The notes under the pieces: generated by a model
Database searches by the model: none
The model's input: the letters and a program-made list of their open reading frames with translations, nothing else
Told to the model about the DNA's origin: nothing
Shown here: piece by piece, positions 38,185 through 50,900 of the stretch
Position numbering within the stretch: position 1 is the stretch's first letter
Layout: each line of letters starts with the position of its first letter
Program-made: the position numbers and the translations under genes
Origin: Neodiprion pinetum
Taxonomy: Eukaryota > Arthropoda > Insecta > Hymenoptera > Diprionidae
Assembly (NCBI RefSeq): GCF_021155775.2
Contig: NC_060232.1
Location: forward strand, 124,001 to 188,000
Length of the DNA stretch: 64,000 nt
Direction: 5' to 3'

Positions 38185-41100
38185 TTAGCTTTTACTTTTT
38201 CGACTTGGTAAGCGAATAATCGGAACTACCTCAAGACTCTCCCCGTACGGTTTTTTACCAGAGTCCAATTCTCGCGACTTACGCTCACAGAGCTTCAAAG
38301 CTTGAACCCTATACAGCGAATTACTCATGACGCAATTCAATTTTGCTCCATCCTTGCTCTCCTCCTTAGTTATCCCCGATAATTTGCTGCAGATTACGGC
38401 AGGAGGCAGTGTGGTACTTGTAATTCCTCTGCTCCCTTGCCCTCCTTTAGGATTGCACGTGCAATTGCTGCATGATCCTTGCTTTCGGTTAAAAATATTT
38501 TTTAGAATACGCAAAGCCTTTATGGACTGTATGGGCAAGTTGCACCCGCTCCTTGTACACTCCTCTTTGTGTTGTATTCCAGAGATTTGCAGCGACGAAA
38601 TTGGGTACCGGTTTATGACAGTGCCGCTGCCACAACGGCTTGGACCTACGTAAGGGCAGAAAGTTAGAATTCGCAGATATGAATGAAAATCTCAATAACA
38701 ACTAAAAATTGGAACGTACATTATTACGGTGTATGTGTAGTAGGCAGTGGTGTAGTATGTAAGCTATAACATCCTCGCAACATTTCGGGTATAATTTCAC
38801 ATTCACATCGTGAACTGCACTTTTTTTTACACGCAGGCATTTCAACACGGTGTTCCGTACGTTGGTTGCGAATAACACTTTCTACTGCGGTATACTCATA
38901 CATATCTGATTACATAGAATACCGAAAAATTCTACGCCCCGATACTCGGTAGGGGTATATAAGCGTATTGCCGTTTGAATATCTTACCGCATACCGACCA
39001 CGCATCGGGAGTAAATGTAAAGACCTGCACCACTTTTCCCCACTCTTCCAACGACCCTGCAGCTAGTGAATGATTATTGTTATTCACGAAACTAATAATT
39101 AACGGATTTTCTGTTCTGAAAATCTAGCGATCCACCTACCTGACAGTTTTGTATTCAACGGTCGAATGCAGTTGGATTCTTGTCTCTGAGTTTGTGGTTT
39201 GTCTTGAATTGAGCTAGACGTCGAGGATGAAATGGAAGCTCGAAGGTTAGCTTTCAAGAGGAGCTGCGTTCTTTTCGCCGAAGCTGATATGGGCACTGTG
39301 TGCAACTGACTCGATAGTGTAACAGAAGACTGATTTTCGCTGATTTTGGAAGGTGTTGCCATCACGTAACAGGGGTTGTATGCGAGTAAAATATCCTGAG
39401 TTCTGAGTATCTTCCCATGGATTTCTTCCCTCCTGACTCCAGATGGAGCATTCCATTCTTTATCACCATTCGCCACGCAAACAGAACACTCTGAGCGTCT
39501 TACGCAAGTCGAGCAGGTTGTTCTTTTAGATTCATTCAATTCTATCAGGTCTGGCACACCAGCCAATCCGGTTTGTGTACCTGTGCTGAGCGTTGCCACG
39601 GTTTTATTCTCCAATAAATCTCTAAGTCGTCGCGTTCTCGCGGCAAGCACATCATCCAGTGGCTTACCTGTGGTATAAAAATTAGTTTTATGATATGAGA
39701 CCGAATCAACTTTAAAATGGTTTTTTCGGCGAATTTTTGTGAAAAGGGGCAGTAAAAGACTGTAAATAGAACACCCCCTTTTGAATATTTCAAAGTTTTT
39801 AACACAGACTAGGTGTGTTGATCAGCTTTTTATTGATAATGATTTGTCTGAGACAAGTTGGTTTTATCGGATCCTAGGTTTTGAGGTCTATGAGCTCTTT
39901 GTCACGATAGTAACAGTGGCATATTGTAGAAAATCTTCAAAGCAATCGTCCCTATCCAAGAGATAATACACTAATGAATAATAGTGGGCACGAAACTAAC
40001 GTGATGCCCCTTCTTGGCGGATCGCTGCAACTTTTTCAGCGACAAACACAGACTTCTTTAGCAGACGGTTTATGATATCTGCGACAACGGTAGGGGCTTT
40101 TTGGTGTATTTCAAAGTAAGTATTACACAAGAGAACCCCAACGACTGATAATGCTATTACCGACGATTCGAACGTATCAACAATAACATCGAGTCGTAGC
40201 TTTCTAAGTATCTCGTCGTTCGTGCCCTCGAGTGCTTGGCACGATGCCAATGTCTGTAACATTTCATCTCTGTACGGTAAACGGATTTGACCGGCGCATC
40301 TTTCGACCACGTCGTGGAGTATCACGTCCGCAGTCACCAGTGGGCGAATACCGTTTTCCACGCATTCCTCAATAATATCGCGCAGAAACGATCTTACCGC
40401 TGTCCACTCGGTAAGTAAGTTTGTATTGGATTGCCTTGGCTCGCAGGTCAGAATGGTTTGCGTGTCTGCATCGAGAACAATCTTTCCAAGATTGTTATAG
40501 CATTTGATACAAGTCTGTATCTCTTTGTGCTTGAGTTTAATTTCGGGAAAACTACAGCCGGGATCAGAGAGCCAGAATACTCTGTTCATTATGTGGTAAA
40601 AAATGTCCGTGACATAGGCGTTCGCTTCCGCGCTTTCCACTATGTTATAATCTTCCAGCAAATCTTCTGTCGCGACTCCCTTAGTCAGACGATCAATCAC
40701 ACGAGCATTCGACGTATGCGCATCGAATTTAATAACAGTTTGTGTAATTTCGGTTATTTTCTCTGCTACAGGTATGATTCGGTCGTTCATTATTCCTGTA
40801 ACATTGAACCGTCAAATAAATCCCATTATCGGCAGGCTTGGATTATTTGTGGCATATTATTGGTTTTATCACAATGCAGCTGGAGACTATTATACATATG
40901 CATACCTATGTATAATGTATATATCTAATATGTACGGTATATGTGTGGGATTACTTGCGATATCTTCGAAATTGTGGTCGTGTGGACAAATTCTTCCCAA
41001 ATACATTGTCTGCGTTGCCTTATCTTTATACTGGGACAGCAATTCGACCTTGGGTACGCCCCGAAGGTAAGTTTGACATCCCGCATCACTACAACTTATT

Positions 41101-41330
41101 CGTTTCTCTAACTCGGCAATAGTTATTAACAAGTCTCGTCTTATCGTTTTGAGCTGCACATTGCTCCTGATTATCACGTTGTCGACACCCAAGACTAGGG
41201 GAGTGTCGCTCACCCCCGATATCAATGTTGTTTCAGTTATTGTGCGAATCCCAGCATCTTCTTGGGGGGTTATGGTGATCAACGTTTGTGTCCATGACTC
41301 TTCGTCTGCTTTCACCGTTTCTTCCTGCAT
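38185..41330 (-). CDS. Uncharacterised 719-aa protein with five TQT motifs
   Basis: Exons: 41330-40955, 40795-40001, 39667-39140, 38645-38185. The phases agree (1, 1, 1). I do not recognise a domain. TQT occurs at residues 14-16, 106-108 and 143-145, at about 246 (DADTQTIL) and at about 415 (STGTQTGL); a related GCQT is at 84-87. KATQT at 104-108 fits the K/R-x-TQT core of dynein light chain LC8 ligands. The second exon (about 265 residues) is rich in alpha-helix formers. The last exon is Cys-containing and basic (GSCSNCTCNPKG). A possible longer N-terminus runs from an ATG at 41451 in another frame, but no good donor supports it. The start at 41330 (MQEETVKADE) is chosen as the first in-frame ATG. 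A scaffold or ciliary/cytoskeletal role is inference from the motifs only. Confidence 0.75.
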
Positions 41331-41851
41331 GGGGACCTTCTGTGAATTCGATTTGGATTTTCGTTATCCACCAATAGGTATAATTATCTATCAATTGCAA
41401 ATTTTGCTGGTTTAGCGTAATCCTAAATACTATTCGAGCATTTTTTGCCATTTACGTTGTATACCATAATAACAGCACAGTGGGGTTAAATTGGGAGAGA
41501 AGGCTTATTTGTCTTCGTCTATATAATAGGTGGCTAGTCGACCCTTATTAGGCCGAGTATGGCCCGTTGCTCGATCATTTAATCCGGTCCATTTACCGTC
41601 TTGAAATAATCAAAGTGACGAGTTGCATCAAAAATTGAATTTTAAAATTACACTTCATTTGATGTCAAAAAAAAAAGGCACCTGGAGGATTTGAACATCC
41701 TCTCTGAAGTATGTACAATATTGACATGCAACCGTATAACGATTCGCATGTGTACACGTGCTTACAGGTGGTTGTGTTATTATTACATCTACATGTATAA
41801 ACGATATGGAACAGCAATAAATGTAAATATGAATGTATTGTATAATTACGA

Positions 41852-41861
41852 TTTATTTATT
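41852..41861 (-). promoter_or_regulatory. Candidate polyadenylation signals of the alpha-mannosidase
   Basis: ATTTATTTAT on plus gives two overlapping AATAAA motifs on minus, about 105-115 nt past the stop codon at 41966. The distance is typical for a short 3' untranslated region. Confidence 0.5.
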
Positions 41862-41965
41862 TACAGAAACGATATTTAATGGATATTGGGTGCACTTACT
41901 GTTAGCTTTCGGTCGTTATATATACGACTTACACTACAGATGTACTGGACATACCTAAACCAATA

Positions 41966-44900
41966 TCAAATTGAAATTTCTATGAGAAAAGTACGAATCT
42001 CCATCGGGTGTAGAAGGACGTTGATAACTTCGTTGGCGTCGTCTATTAATCCTGTATCAACAACTCTCACATTTTCCCGTTCACGGTGCACTTCGTTCGA
42101 CTCACTCACCCATCTTAAACGCTCTGACTCGTTCAACCATTGATTTCCTCCCAACGTTGTTTCTCGTGCATTCGTTACCGTGAAGGGAAGGAAAAGATCC
42201 TGTGAAACGTGAAAAGACCTAACGTTAATTATCGGCACACGTTAGCGCGCTGTGATTATATAACCCAGGTGTGGCCGTGATGTCGTACGAAATACCGAGA
42301 ACATCCCTTAATTAAAACATGCACAAGTTGTCGTTCGCAGCACTTGTCCGCTACGCTTGGCGCAGGTAAAAGTTGCACATGTGTTGGCACCGGCAGTCAC
42401 CGCGTGGCTCGAACCGGGCGGTTTCAAGAGACGTTCCCTGTACACCTGTATGTTACATAATAGCCGACCTTGATATTGATTTCCACAGGGTGAGAGTATC
42501 TTGTGTCTTCACCAATTTCAAACATGTGCTCAAGCCTGAAGAGTAGTCCACCATCCTTCCATGGCTCTAGGGTCAAAATACGCACGTTCGGGGGTAGCTG
42601 CTTCGTAAGGCCAGATCCCTAAACGATAATAACATAATATGAAGTTTCGATGCAATGTTCGCAGATTGTCAAGGTAGAAATGAACTCGCCTGCATTCGGT
42701 GATGATTACGCCATTCCTCAAAAGTTCGACCGCCCGCCGGGGATACGAGGATGCACGGGGGATTTAATAAATTCCAGGCCATCTGCTTTTCCATCAGGAT
42801 ACTTGAGCTACGGTCCAAATTTGTCCCTGTTACGATCTGGTGCCGGCCACGTACGACCAGTCCCTTGCCGTATGCTATCTCGTTCAAAGCTTCGCCAACG
42901 CCGAAAGCATCATCATTCAATATCCTGCGATGTAGCTATAGGATCACCGCGCATATAGCAGGTATTATACTCGTACTTTAAATATACCCAACATACGGAA
43001 CCGTATTGAAAATAGCCAAATATATTCTGTGCATATAGTATTTACCATCAATTCCACTTGGCCTTCGTTGAGACTGGTGCCACCTTGAGCTCGGTCGTTC
43101 AGGACGCTGATTCTCAATTTATTTATTCTATCCTTGATAGTGATTTTGGCGGTGATAGGGTAATAGTTACCCGCAACAGGTTCGGCGAGCTGCAACGCCC
43201 ACGTGGGACGGAAATTTTTCTCGCGTCTTAACATTTCGCGACCGTTGCTGTCGGTATAAAACACGTTTCCCGTGGCCAGGTTGCTAGAGTATCTTGTTAT
43301 GATTTCCTTGCCAATTTTATCACTAGGAAAGTAAGCAAATATCATTAACGGTACCATAATTATATCGAATCCAAATGGTCGATAATCGGTTATATGTATA
43401 TAAACGGGTTATAAAGCATTTAATTTATATTTATCGAGATTTCAGCTAATACAGCTGCAGGTTTGTGCAGAACGATGATATACGCGTACCATTTTTAGAT
43501 AACTCAAAAAATTGACTACAAACCGTGGAAATCTGGTGAACTCGAATAAGTTGGGAAATTTGAAAAAAATCGACAGGGTCATTCGTTGCTCAACGCGATC
43601 GCGATGGACGTAACTATTAAGGAGGTTCGGTAATACTTGTAAATTGCATAATAGCATGTTTTCAAAGTATATCATCGCTGCCTTCTACAATACTAAAGAA
43701 TGTGGTGACATGCAGGTTACACTGTAAATTGGTACTCACTCGACGGGGATTGGGCCTACTAGCCAATCATACTCTATATAATTTTCGCCAGTGTAAAGCC
43801 TGACAATTTGACTGATCCATTCGTTAATCTTCATATGTATTTCCTGAACCAGTGGACCTGTGAACAAAATAAACAGCTCATGCATACTATAAAACTTAAA
43901 CTTAAAGGACAACACATTTGTTTTACTTGTTTATCTTTAATTTTCGTTAATGTTATTCCTATTTAGGATATCGTATTACCCGTATAAATCTGGTGGCTGC
44001 CAACATTTGTTATATTCTTGGGGGTGGCATTCTTCGGCCTGAATATGTACGCTCCGGAAGAGCGATTTTCAAATTCCTCGTTATTGCCTTGACTGCTTTC
44101 GTAATAGTGGAAGGATTGGGCAATTCTCATGTTCGTAACACCGGACCGGATTGTACGCAAGGCACACGTGCTTCCGTCATCGGTTATTGAGACGTTGAAG
44201 AACTGGGCAGCAAGAGGGCGAATATATAACACTAATAACAGCGTTATGTACAATTTGTGAATGTTTATAATTGGAACGAACCTCATTTTGTATCGTCGCT
44301 TCGGTAAAGCTTTCGTTGCGTACGCGTTCAATATTCTTGTTACTTTTAGTAACATAGTAGGCCTGGTAACCAAAAGCTGGGACATTTCGAGCACGAAAAA
44401 CTAATTCGTTGATCGCTGAACTCTCTCTGCCTGGAATTGCCAGGACTTCGGGCGGTATTGGAATGATTTGCGTGACAATACTAGCACCTAAATTTAAACG
44501 TGAAACGATAATGTAAATTATTCTTTCTTTTCCATACATTCTGGTAAACGTCCAATTAGTTGCATTTATTTATGTCTCGTAAATAGTTGATTACAAAAAT
44601 GCTACGCGGTGAGTATAGTCGTCGCAGTTGACCAAGCTTCTAGGCAGTCCTCCAAACGTAGGTATTAGGGTGGTTTTTTTTTTAACTTTTTTTTTTTTTA
44701 TCTTACGTACCTTCGAAAAAGTTAGTTCTGAGCCTCAAACGAAGCCTCGTGAAACCGGAGCACGGTGGGTTAATTCTAAAAGGTGACGCATCCGGTTTGA
44801 ATTTTTCCCATTTGATTAACACAGGATGAGGGCTATGCAAACACTCTAATCGGGATATCTCGGAAACTATGCAAGTTTAGTAGTATCGACCTTTTTTATA

Positions 44901-47900
44901 GAAAATTTTATAAAAAAAAATTATACGCCCTTTTACCACCAAAATCGCCTTTTTGCCGAACGGTAACAAACATCTTTATTCATTTATTCGATGAACTTAA
45001 CTTTGAACGTTCGTATCGACTACAAGATGAATATTTAGCTGTATTTAGTAGTATCGACCTTTTTTATAGAAAATTTTATTACCTACAAAATGAATAAAAA
45101 AAGGCTCCGTAACTTGCATAATTTTCGAGATATCCCGGTTAGAGTGTTTGCATAGCCCTCACCCTGTGTTAATCAAATGGGAATAATTCAAACCGGATGC
45201 GTCAGCTTTTAGAATTAAGCCACCGTGCTCCGGTTTCACGAAGCTTCGTTTGAGGCTCAGAACTAACTTTTTCGAAGGTACGTAAGAAGAAAAAAAAAGT
45301 TAAAAAAAAACCACCCTAGTAGGTATATTAGCGAACCGCGTATAGTACAAGGCATTGTATTAAAAGCATCAGGCGATACCGGAGTTCTGAATTACCCGAT
45401 TCTCGTACATTCTCCAAAACATATTGTTATCCAACCGATGAGTCGGAACTTCGTGGCAATCTTTATGTAACGCATAGCGCTGATTTATATGAAAGTTCTT
45501 TTGCGTGCTCTGATAAGATACCATTGGCATCTAGTGTTCTATTCAGCATTTATACACAACCGATGATTTCACGGTCGTCATCCGTTATATTTACCAGTGA
45601 AGTCTCGAACGACGTATGAATTTCCTGTTACGGGAATGCGAACAAAGGTCGAGACCACTCTACTTTGCGGATTGTACAGAGTGAGGACAAAGTTGTTATT
45701 TTCTTCCGTGTGTGGGCAAGAGCTGATGTTTAGTTGGTAACAAGTATAGAAATGAACGTCTGCACCGTCGCGAGATCTCCTTTGATTTCTTGTCGAAATC
45801 AAGCTTCTGCAAAAGAGATCTGAACTGTACTTCATTCAATCTCAGTCAGACGTAATATCATATACAGGGGTAACTTCGATCAGGTTTAACGTTGCAAGTC
45901 GCTTAATGCAAGTGACGATCAATTGGCATTGGTTTCCCACAAAGCCTACTTGTGAATCGGATATGTCATCGGTATACTTACCCAAGCGCATCTGATAGAA
46001 TCTGTTCTCCGCCCTTCATGGCCTCGGATAAAATTCTCGCGTAATCCTGAGCAACCTGCTGCTTTTCAGTTCCAGTAATCGCATCGTGGTGTTGAAGTAC
46101 ACCCATCGCTTCACGATACGGATTCAGATATGTTTCCGACGTCGATATATTAGTCAATGCTGAAAGTTGCTTTGATACCTGCAAAGTTTCAAATTGCATA
46201 GCTATACATTTCTATCTGCAGCTAGGTCTCAATCGCCGAGGATCACAACGAAGAAGCTAAACAGCTCAAGTTGAATGACATTTGGATAGCGGGTATCAGT
46301 TTATAAGTTGCTTTCGAATTTTTGCGCTGTGTGCAATTTTCTAAAAGCGAGACGACTCTATAATAAGTAAATATACATCCCAAAAGCTGAAGGCTTCAAG
46401 ATTTCTTGTCACCAACAGATAGTTCGGTGCCAAGTCGCTCATTCTCTGTAAAAGTTGCTAATTCTGTCTATTTTCTCGTGCTCTTTGAAAGTAAACCAAT
46501 TTTTCACTTAATAATCAATTTCTAGTAGGTACAGATTATAAATTTAACATTTCGATCGCACGTTGAGAAACACGTCAATTTTTCTATTTTCAATAAAGAT
46601 TTGATAATTTCTCTATTTTCTTTTATCAATTACGCGTTCACGGAAACATTCGACCAGCTTTGAATACCAGCCGATATGCATAGGTTGACCTACTTGTAGG
46701 TAATTATTTCCCATTCTCTCGTAAAATTTGATTGTTGGCCTCGAACTGTAATATCCTGACCAGTAGGTGTGGGGGTCGCTGGCGTATGGAAAGAAGTCGT
46801 CAGACTTGGTTGGCCAAGAGAGGGCCTGCTCGTTGACGGCTTTCAGGTAACAGGACGGTGTCGAGTAAAACACGTTTACTGTACTTCCGTGGCGTTCGTT
46901 TGCGTATCTGATGATAATGGTTAACTTGATTTACTATTATTATGATTATATTATAAGATTTAATTAATCGCCGTCTAATCAAATCAATAGACTTTATTCC
47001 CCAAGTAAAAAGGGAAGAAACGAAACTCTTATCAGCTGATTCGACGGTACATCCATAAATAGCAAAATGGATTTTCAACAATACGATTTTCAAATTAACA
47101 TGTCGCCAACAAATAGATAGGTAAGTGGCTACATTTATATTTCTATTTTACCTGATTAATTTATCCAAATTTTTGTACCACAGTTCTGCACTTTGGTAAT
47201 TGAAATCATCCCCCATAGTCATGATTATGTTATTTGTTCGATAAAAACTTTGTTGCGTTTCTGCAAAAACCAGTAACTGCGCCACCTGCCAAGTGGTCTA
47301 CATTATACATTGCCCACCATATCGTGTGTGTTAAACATCGCTTTCCCCTCCTCCCGAACCACCCCTGCCCGCCCCCTCTTTCGTATTTATCACGATCCTT
47401 TACAAAAATTCCTCCAACGATAGATCTCAATTAATATTTTAGTAGTGACATACTAGGCTGTAGTAGGCTCAGTTTCCGGAAAAATTCGAGGAGCTGCTAA
47501 ATTTATAATCAATCAGTAAATAGAGTACCTCAGCAGTTTGTCCAAGTTTTTGTACCACGTTTCGGCAACTTGATACGTGAAATCTCCTCCCATCGTCAAT
47601 ATGACATTATTCGTTCGGTAATATTTAGACTGGGTTGTGGCGTACTCGACGAGCGACGAAATCTGGCAACGAACGTTACAATTTTGTTAGACAAACTCGT
47701 TTATATGGAATTTATCAAGTGAAAACAGATGTCGAAACCGTTGATCATTTTTTAAGCATTTCCGTTGGGCTACAATACGGTGTATGCAAATATTTGTCAG
47801 GTTGCAAAAATAGTCAACAAAGTGGATTAATAGAAATCATATTACTGCGAGCAGATCTATAGTCTATGTGGATTCGTTGTTCGCTTTTGTCGAAAATTTT

Positions 47901-50900
47901 CGAAGAGGGGCAGGAAAGGGTGGAAAGAGTATGTCTGGTATAGGTGGCACGAGTAGGCCAGCAAACGACTATAAATGATCATTAGAGTGGAATACACGAA
48001 CAGATTACCATTGACGTTTGTATAATTTAAGTATGGATAATCGTGATTGTTACCCTACGGTCAACATTGTAGTCGGGACTTTGAGGGTCATCGATTATTG
48101 GCTCGTCTGCACAGAGTATATCGAAACAAAACCCGGGCGGAGGACTGTAAGTGTTGAAAAGGACGCTCGTGAACAGATCGGCCTTGTTTCCTACAATAAA
48201 ATTATGTCCACTGTAATTGTTACTTGGTCTTGCTAACCATAAGAGTGAAAGGATAGTTCTCAAGTTTTCTGAACTACAGATGCATACCCAAACTGTCACT
48301 CCCTTTCCAAATCATTTCAGCTGTTTTCTTATCCATGCGGTTTCTCTTATCCTGATAATCCAGCCTACCGAAGAAGAGACCGTCGAAGCCCATCTGAGCA
48401 AATAACGAGGCCTGCTCCCTCGAGTGGCCAAAGGGGTCTATTTGCCATCCGACGTGGGGACGTGCACACGATCCGAATGTGTCGTTAAGGCGCCTATGGC
48501 GAGAACGGGAAGATACAGGTAGTATTGTGTTGTTACGAAAAAAGGTTGCTGTGGATTCTGTCCTGATGTTGAGGCAAGATAAGTATGTCTAATTGGCTGG
48601 AGTTGGGCCTGCAGGATGGTCCTAAAAACGGTTCACCACCAATTTACGAATCCACGCACGTGCGAAGCTGATAATACAACCGCCTGGTGCTTAATAAGTA
48701 ATTATCGAATACCAATCTATATACATGCCCAAGCACTTAACAGCATGTCTGTATCCATGAAAACTATTTTGGGTTAGTATAATCTATATAACATCTGTAG
48801 CCATGCAATACGAAGTCACTTAAAGAAAAGTCAAAATCGCGGAGGTGAAATGCTAATGAGATTAATCTCGACTGAAATCTTATCCAGAAAAAATATTATA
48901 TTACCACGTGCTTGGAAATGCTGCGAAGGATTTTACCTTTAGAAGTAACGCATAAATATCTAAAGTGTGCACCTGTATAAGTACATGTTCTTTCATTGTT
49001 AATTCTACGGCAATACTCGTTTAACGTGGTTGAGAATCTGCCGGTGATACAGAGTCGTTGGTAACTATACGCGATTATTTATTTGTTTCTGAACACGAGT
49101 GCAACTAATGTAGCCGTCCTATCTCTCGCCCGAATTATAAACGGCTGAATTTTACCCGGATTTCTCGTTCAGCGACACATAAAAATCCATGCGTATACAT
49201 CTACAACACGCAGCTAAGATGAATACGGCGATGACCTGATAATCATCGGTATGATGAATATTTGGCGTACCTGAAGCCCCAGGTGAACTGATCGATGATT
49301 GATTGATAATGAGTGACCGCCTCGTCATTCATACTCCATGCCCCGCTTATTATTTCCAGCCGACCTTCATCAATGAGTCTCCGAACATCTGTCTTAACTC
49401 GGTCACTTTGATACGACCACCACTTCCACAGGTAGGCGGTCTCCACGTAGATGAACCTTATAGATTTTTCACGCTTAGATCAAAACTATAAAAATAAGAT
49501 TACTAAAATAATGACGTGTCACTTGTTGCAGTAAATTCTATCTCCACGTTGGAAACGTTTAATCACCAAGTCTCGCGATGTTTCCACAACTGATGGCGTT
49601 GTACCGGTAGACTGTAAATCAGTGAGGAATACCATATAGGTATCTATTATACAGTGGCGTTGACATATGCAACAAGTGACAGGTCATTATTTCTTCGATG
49701 CACATTGCTCCAAAATGAACATCTACTTTCCGCGTGCGTGCAATTACACGCATTCGACACCTGCGGTACTTTACACTTTTCTTAACTTAGCACAGATGAT
49801 AAACTCCAAGTACCGTACGTATGTGCAGTACCTACAATATTTATAGATATATAAATATTTAGCTTTATGCTGATTACCTTCTGTTTGGATCTTCAAGTAG
49901 TTCGTGGATAACGCTATCCAAAATGTATTGGACTCCAGCTTTTGCAATCAAGGGACGGCCTTAAAAATCAATGTTTGGTATTAGTATTGCGTTGATCAGT
50001 CTAATATTTCGTACGGTCAATATGTAACTCGTAGAACATTGGTTTTGCGTAAAAATCCCTACAAGTCGCTCTTCTCGGAACTTTGGACCTACTTTACGTA
50101 ACCGCTGTTTTTCGCTACGTTGTGTTCAAAAGTTTAATTTGTTTTCTGCAAACTCGACTGCATATCTTCGTCATAACGAAACGACAGGTCGTCAACTCGA
50201 CTATAAAATTATCCCGCGATAGTCGCCCTCGGGCGTATAATATCAATTATGAGTTTTAGTCTATACATTATATTTAATCAAATTAGTTGTAATTGTATTA
50301 AATATTATACAAGTATGAACTTCTAAACATTCCGTAGATTATTTTAAGGACTGATTCTCAGATACCAAATGGGAAAAAAAAATTTTTTTTCGAAAAACTA
50401 AATTTTACTCCCAACGAGATTACAACTGTACAATTGTGTGACACCAGTGAAACAAGTCACGCTTATTGTCAATCGAAAACGTTTTAATTTTTCAGGCTTG
50501 ACAAAATTTAAAACTTGGCTATAAACAACCGGATGATATATGACACACAATGTATTTGTAATATAGATGAAAGTAAATGAAGTACTCACCACCCCAGTAA
50601 TACTGATCGACTGTCTTTAACCAGCCAACATCGTCATGGGTGTGCGGAATTAAATGGATATTCAATTTGTTTTGGCTGGGTTTTGAACAAGCCTGTAATT
50701 CGGTGTCATTATATTAAGCACATGATTGGCAGTAACATAATAATGAATACTCTAGATAAATCTTTAGCCCTACCACTATTGTTTTATGGTCTGCTTTAAT
50801 GTTGCTCAACTCAACGAATTCCTTTCGTATATCTACGTCCAGTCAGTTTTCAAAATACATGACATATTAATGATCATAAATAATGCCGCAAAGTTGAAAC

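Noticed and set aside
41680..41705. GGCACCTGGAGGATTTGAACATCC resembling a tRNA 3' half
   Set aside because: No matching acceptor stem, D arm or anticodon arm could be paired around it.
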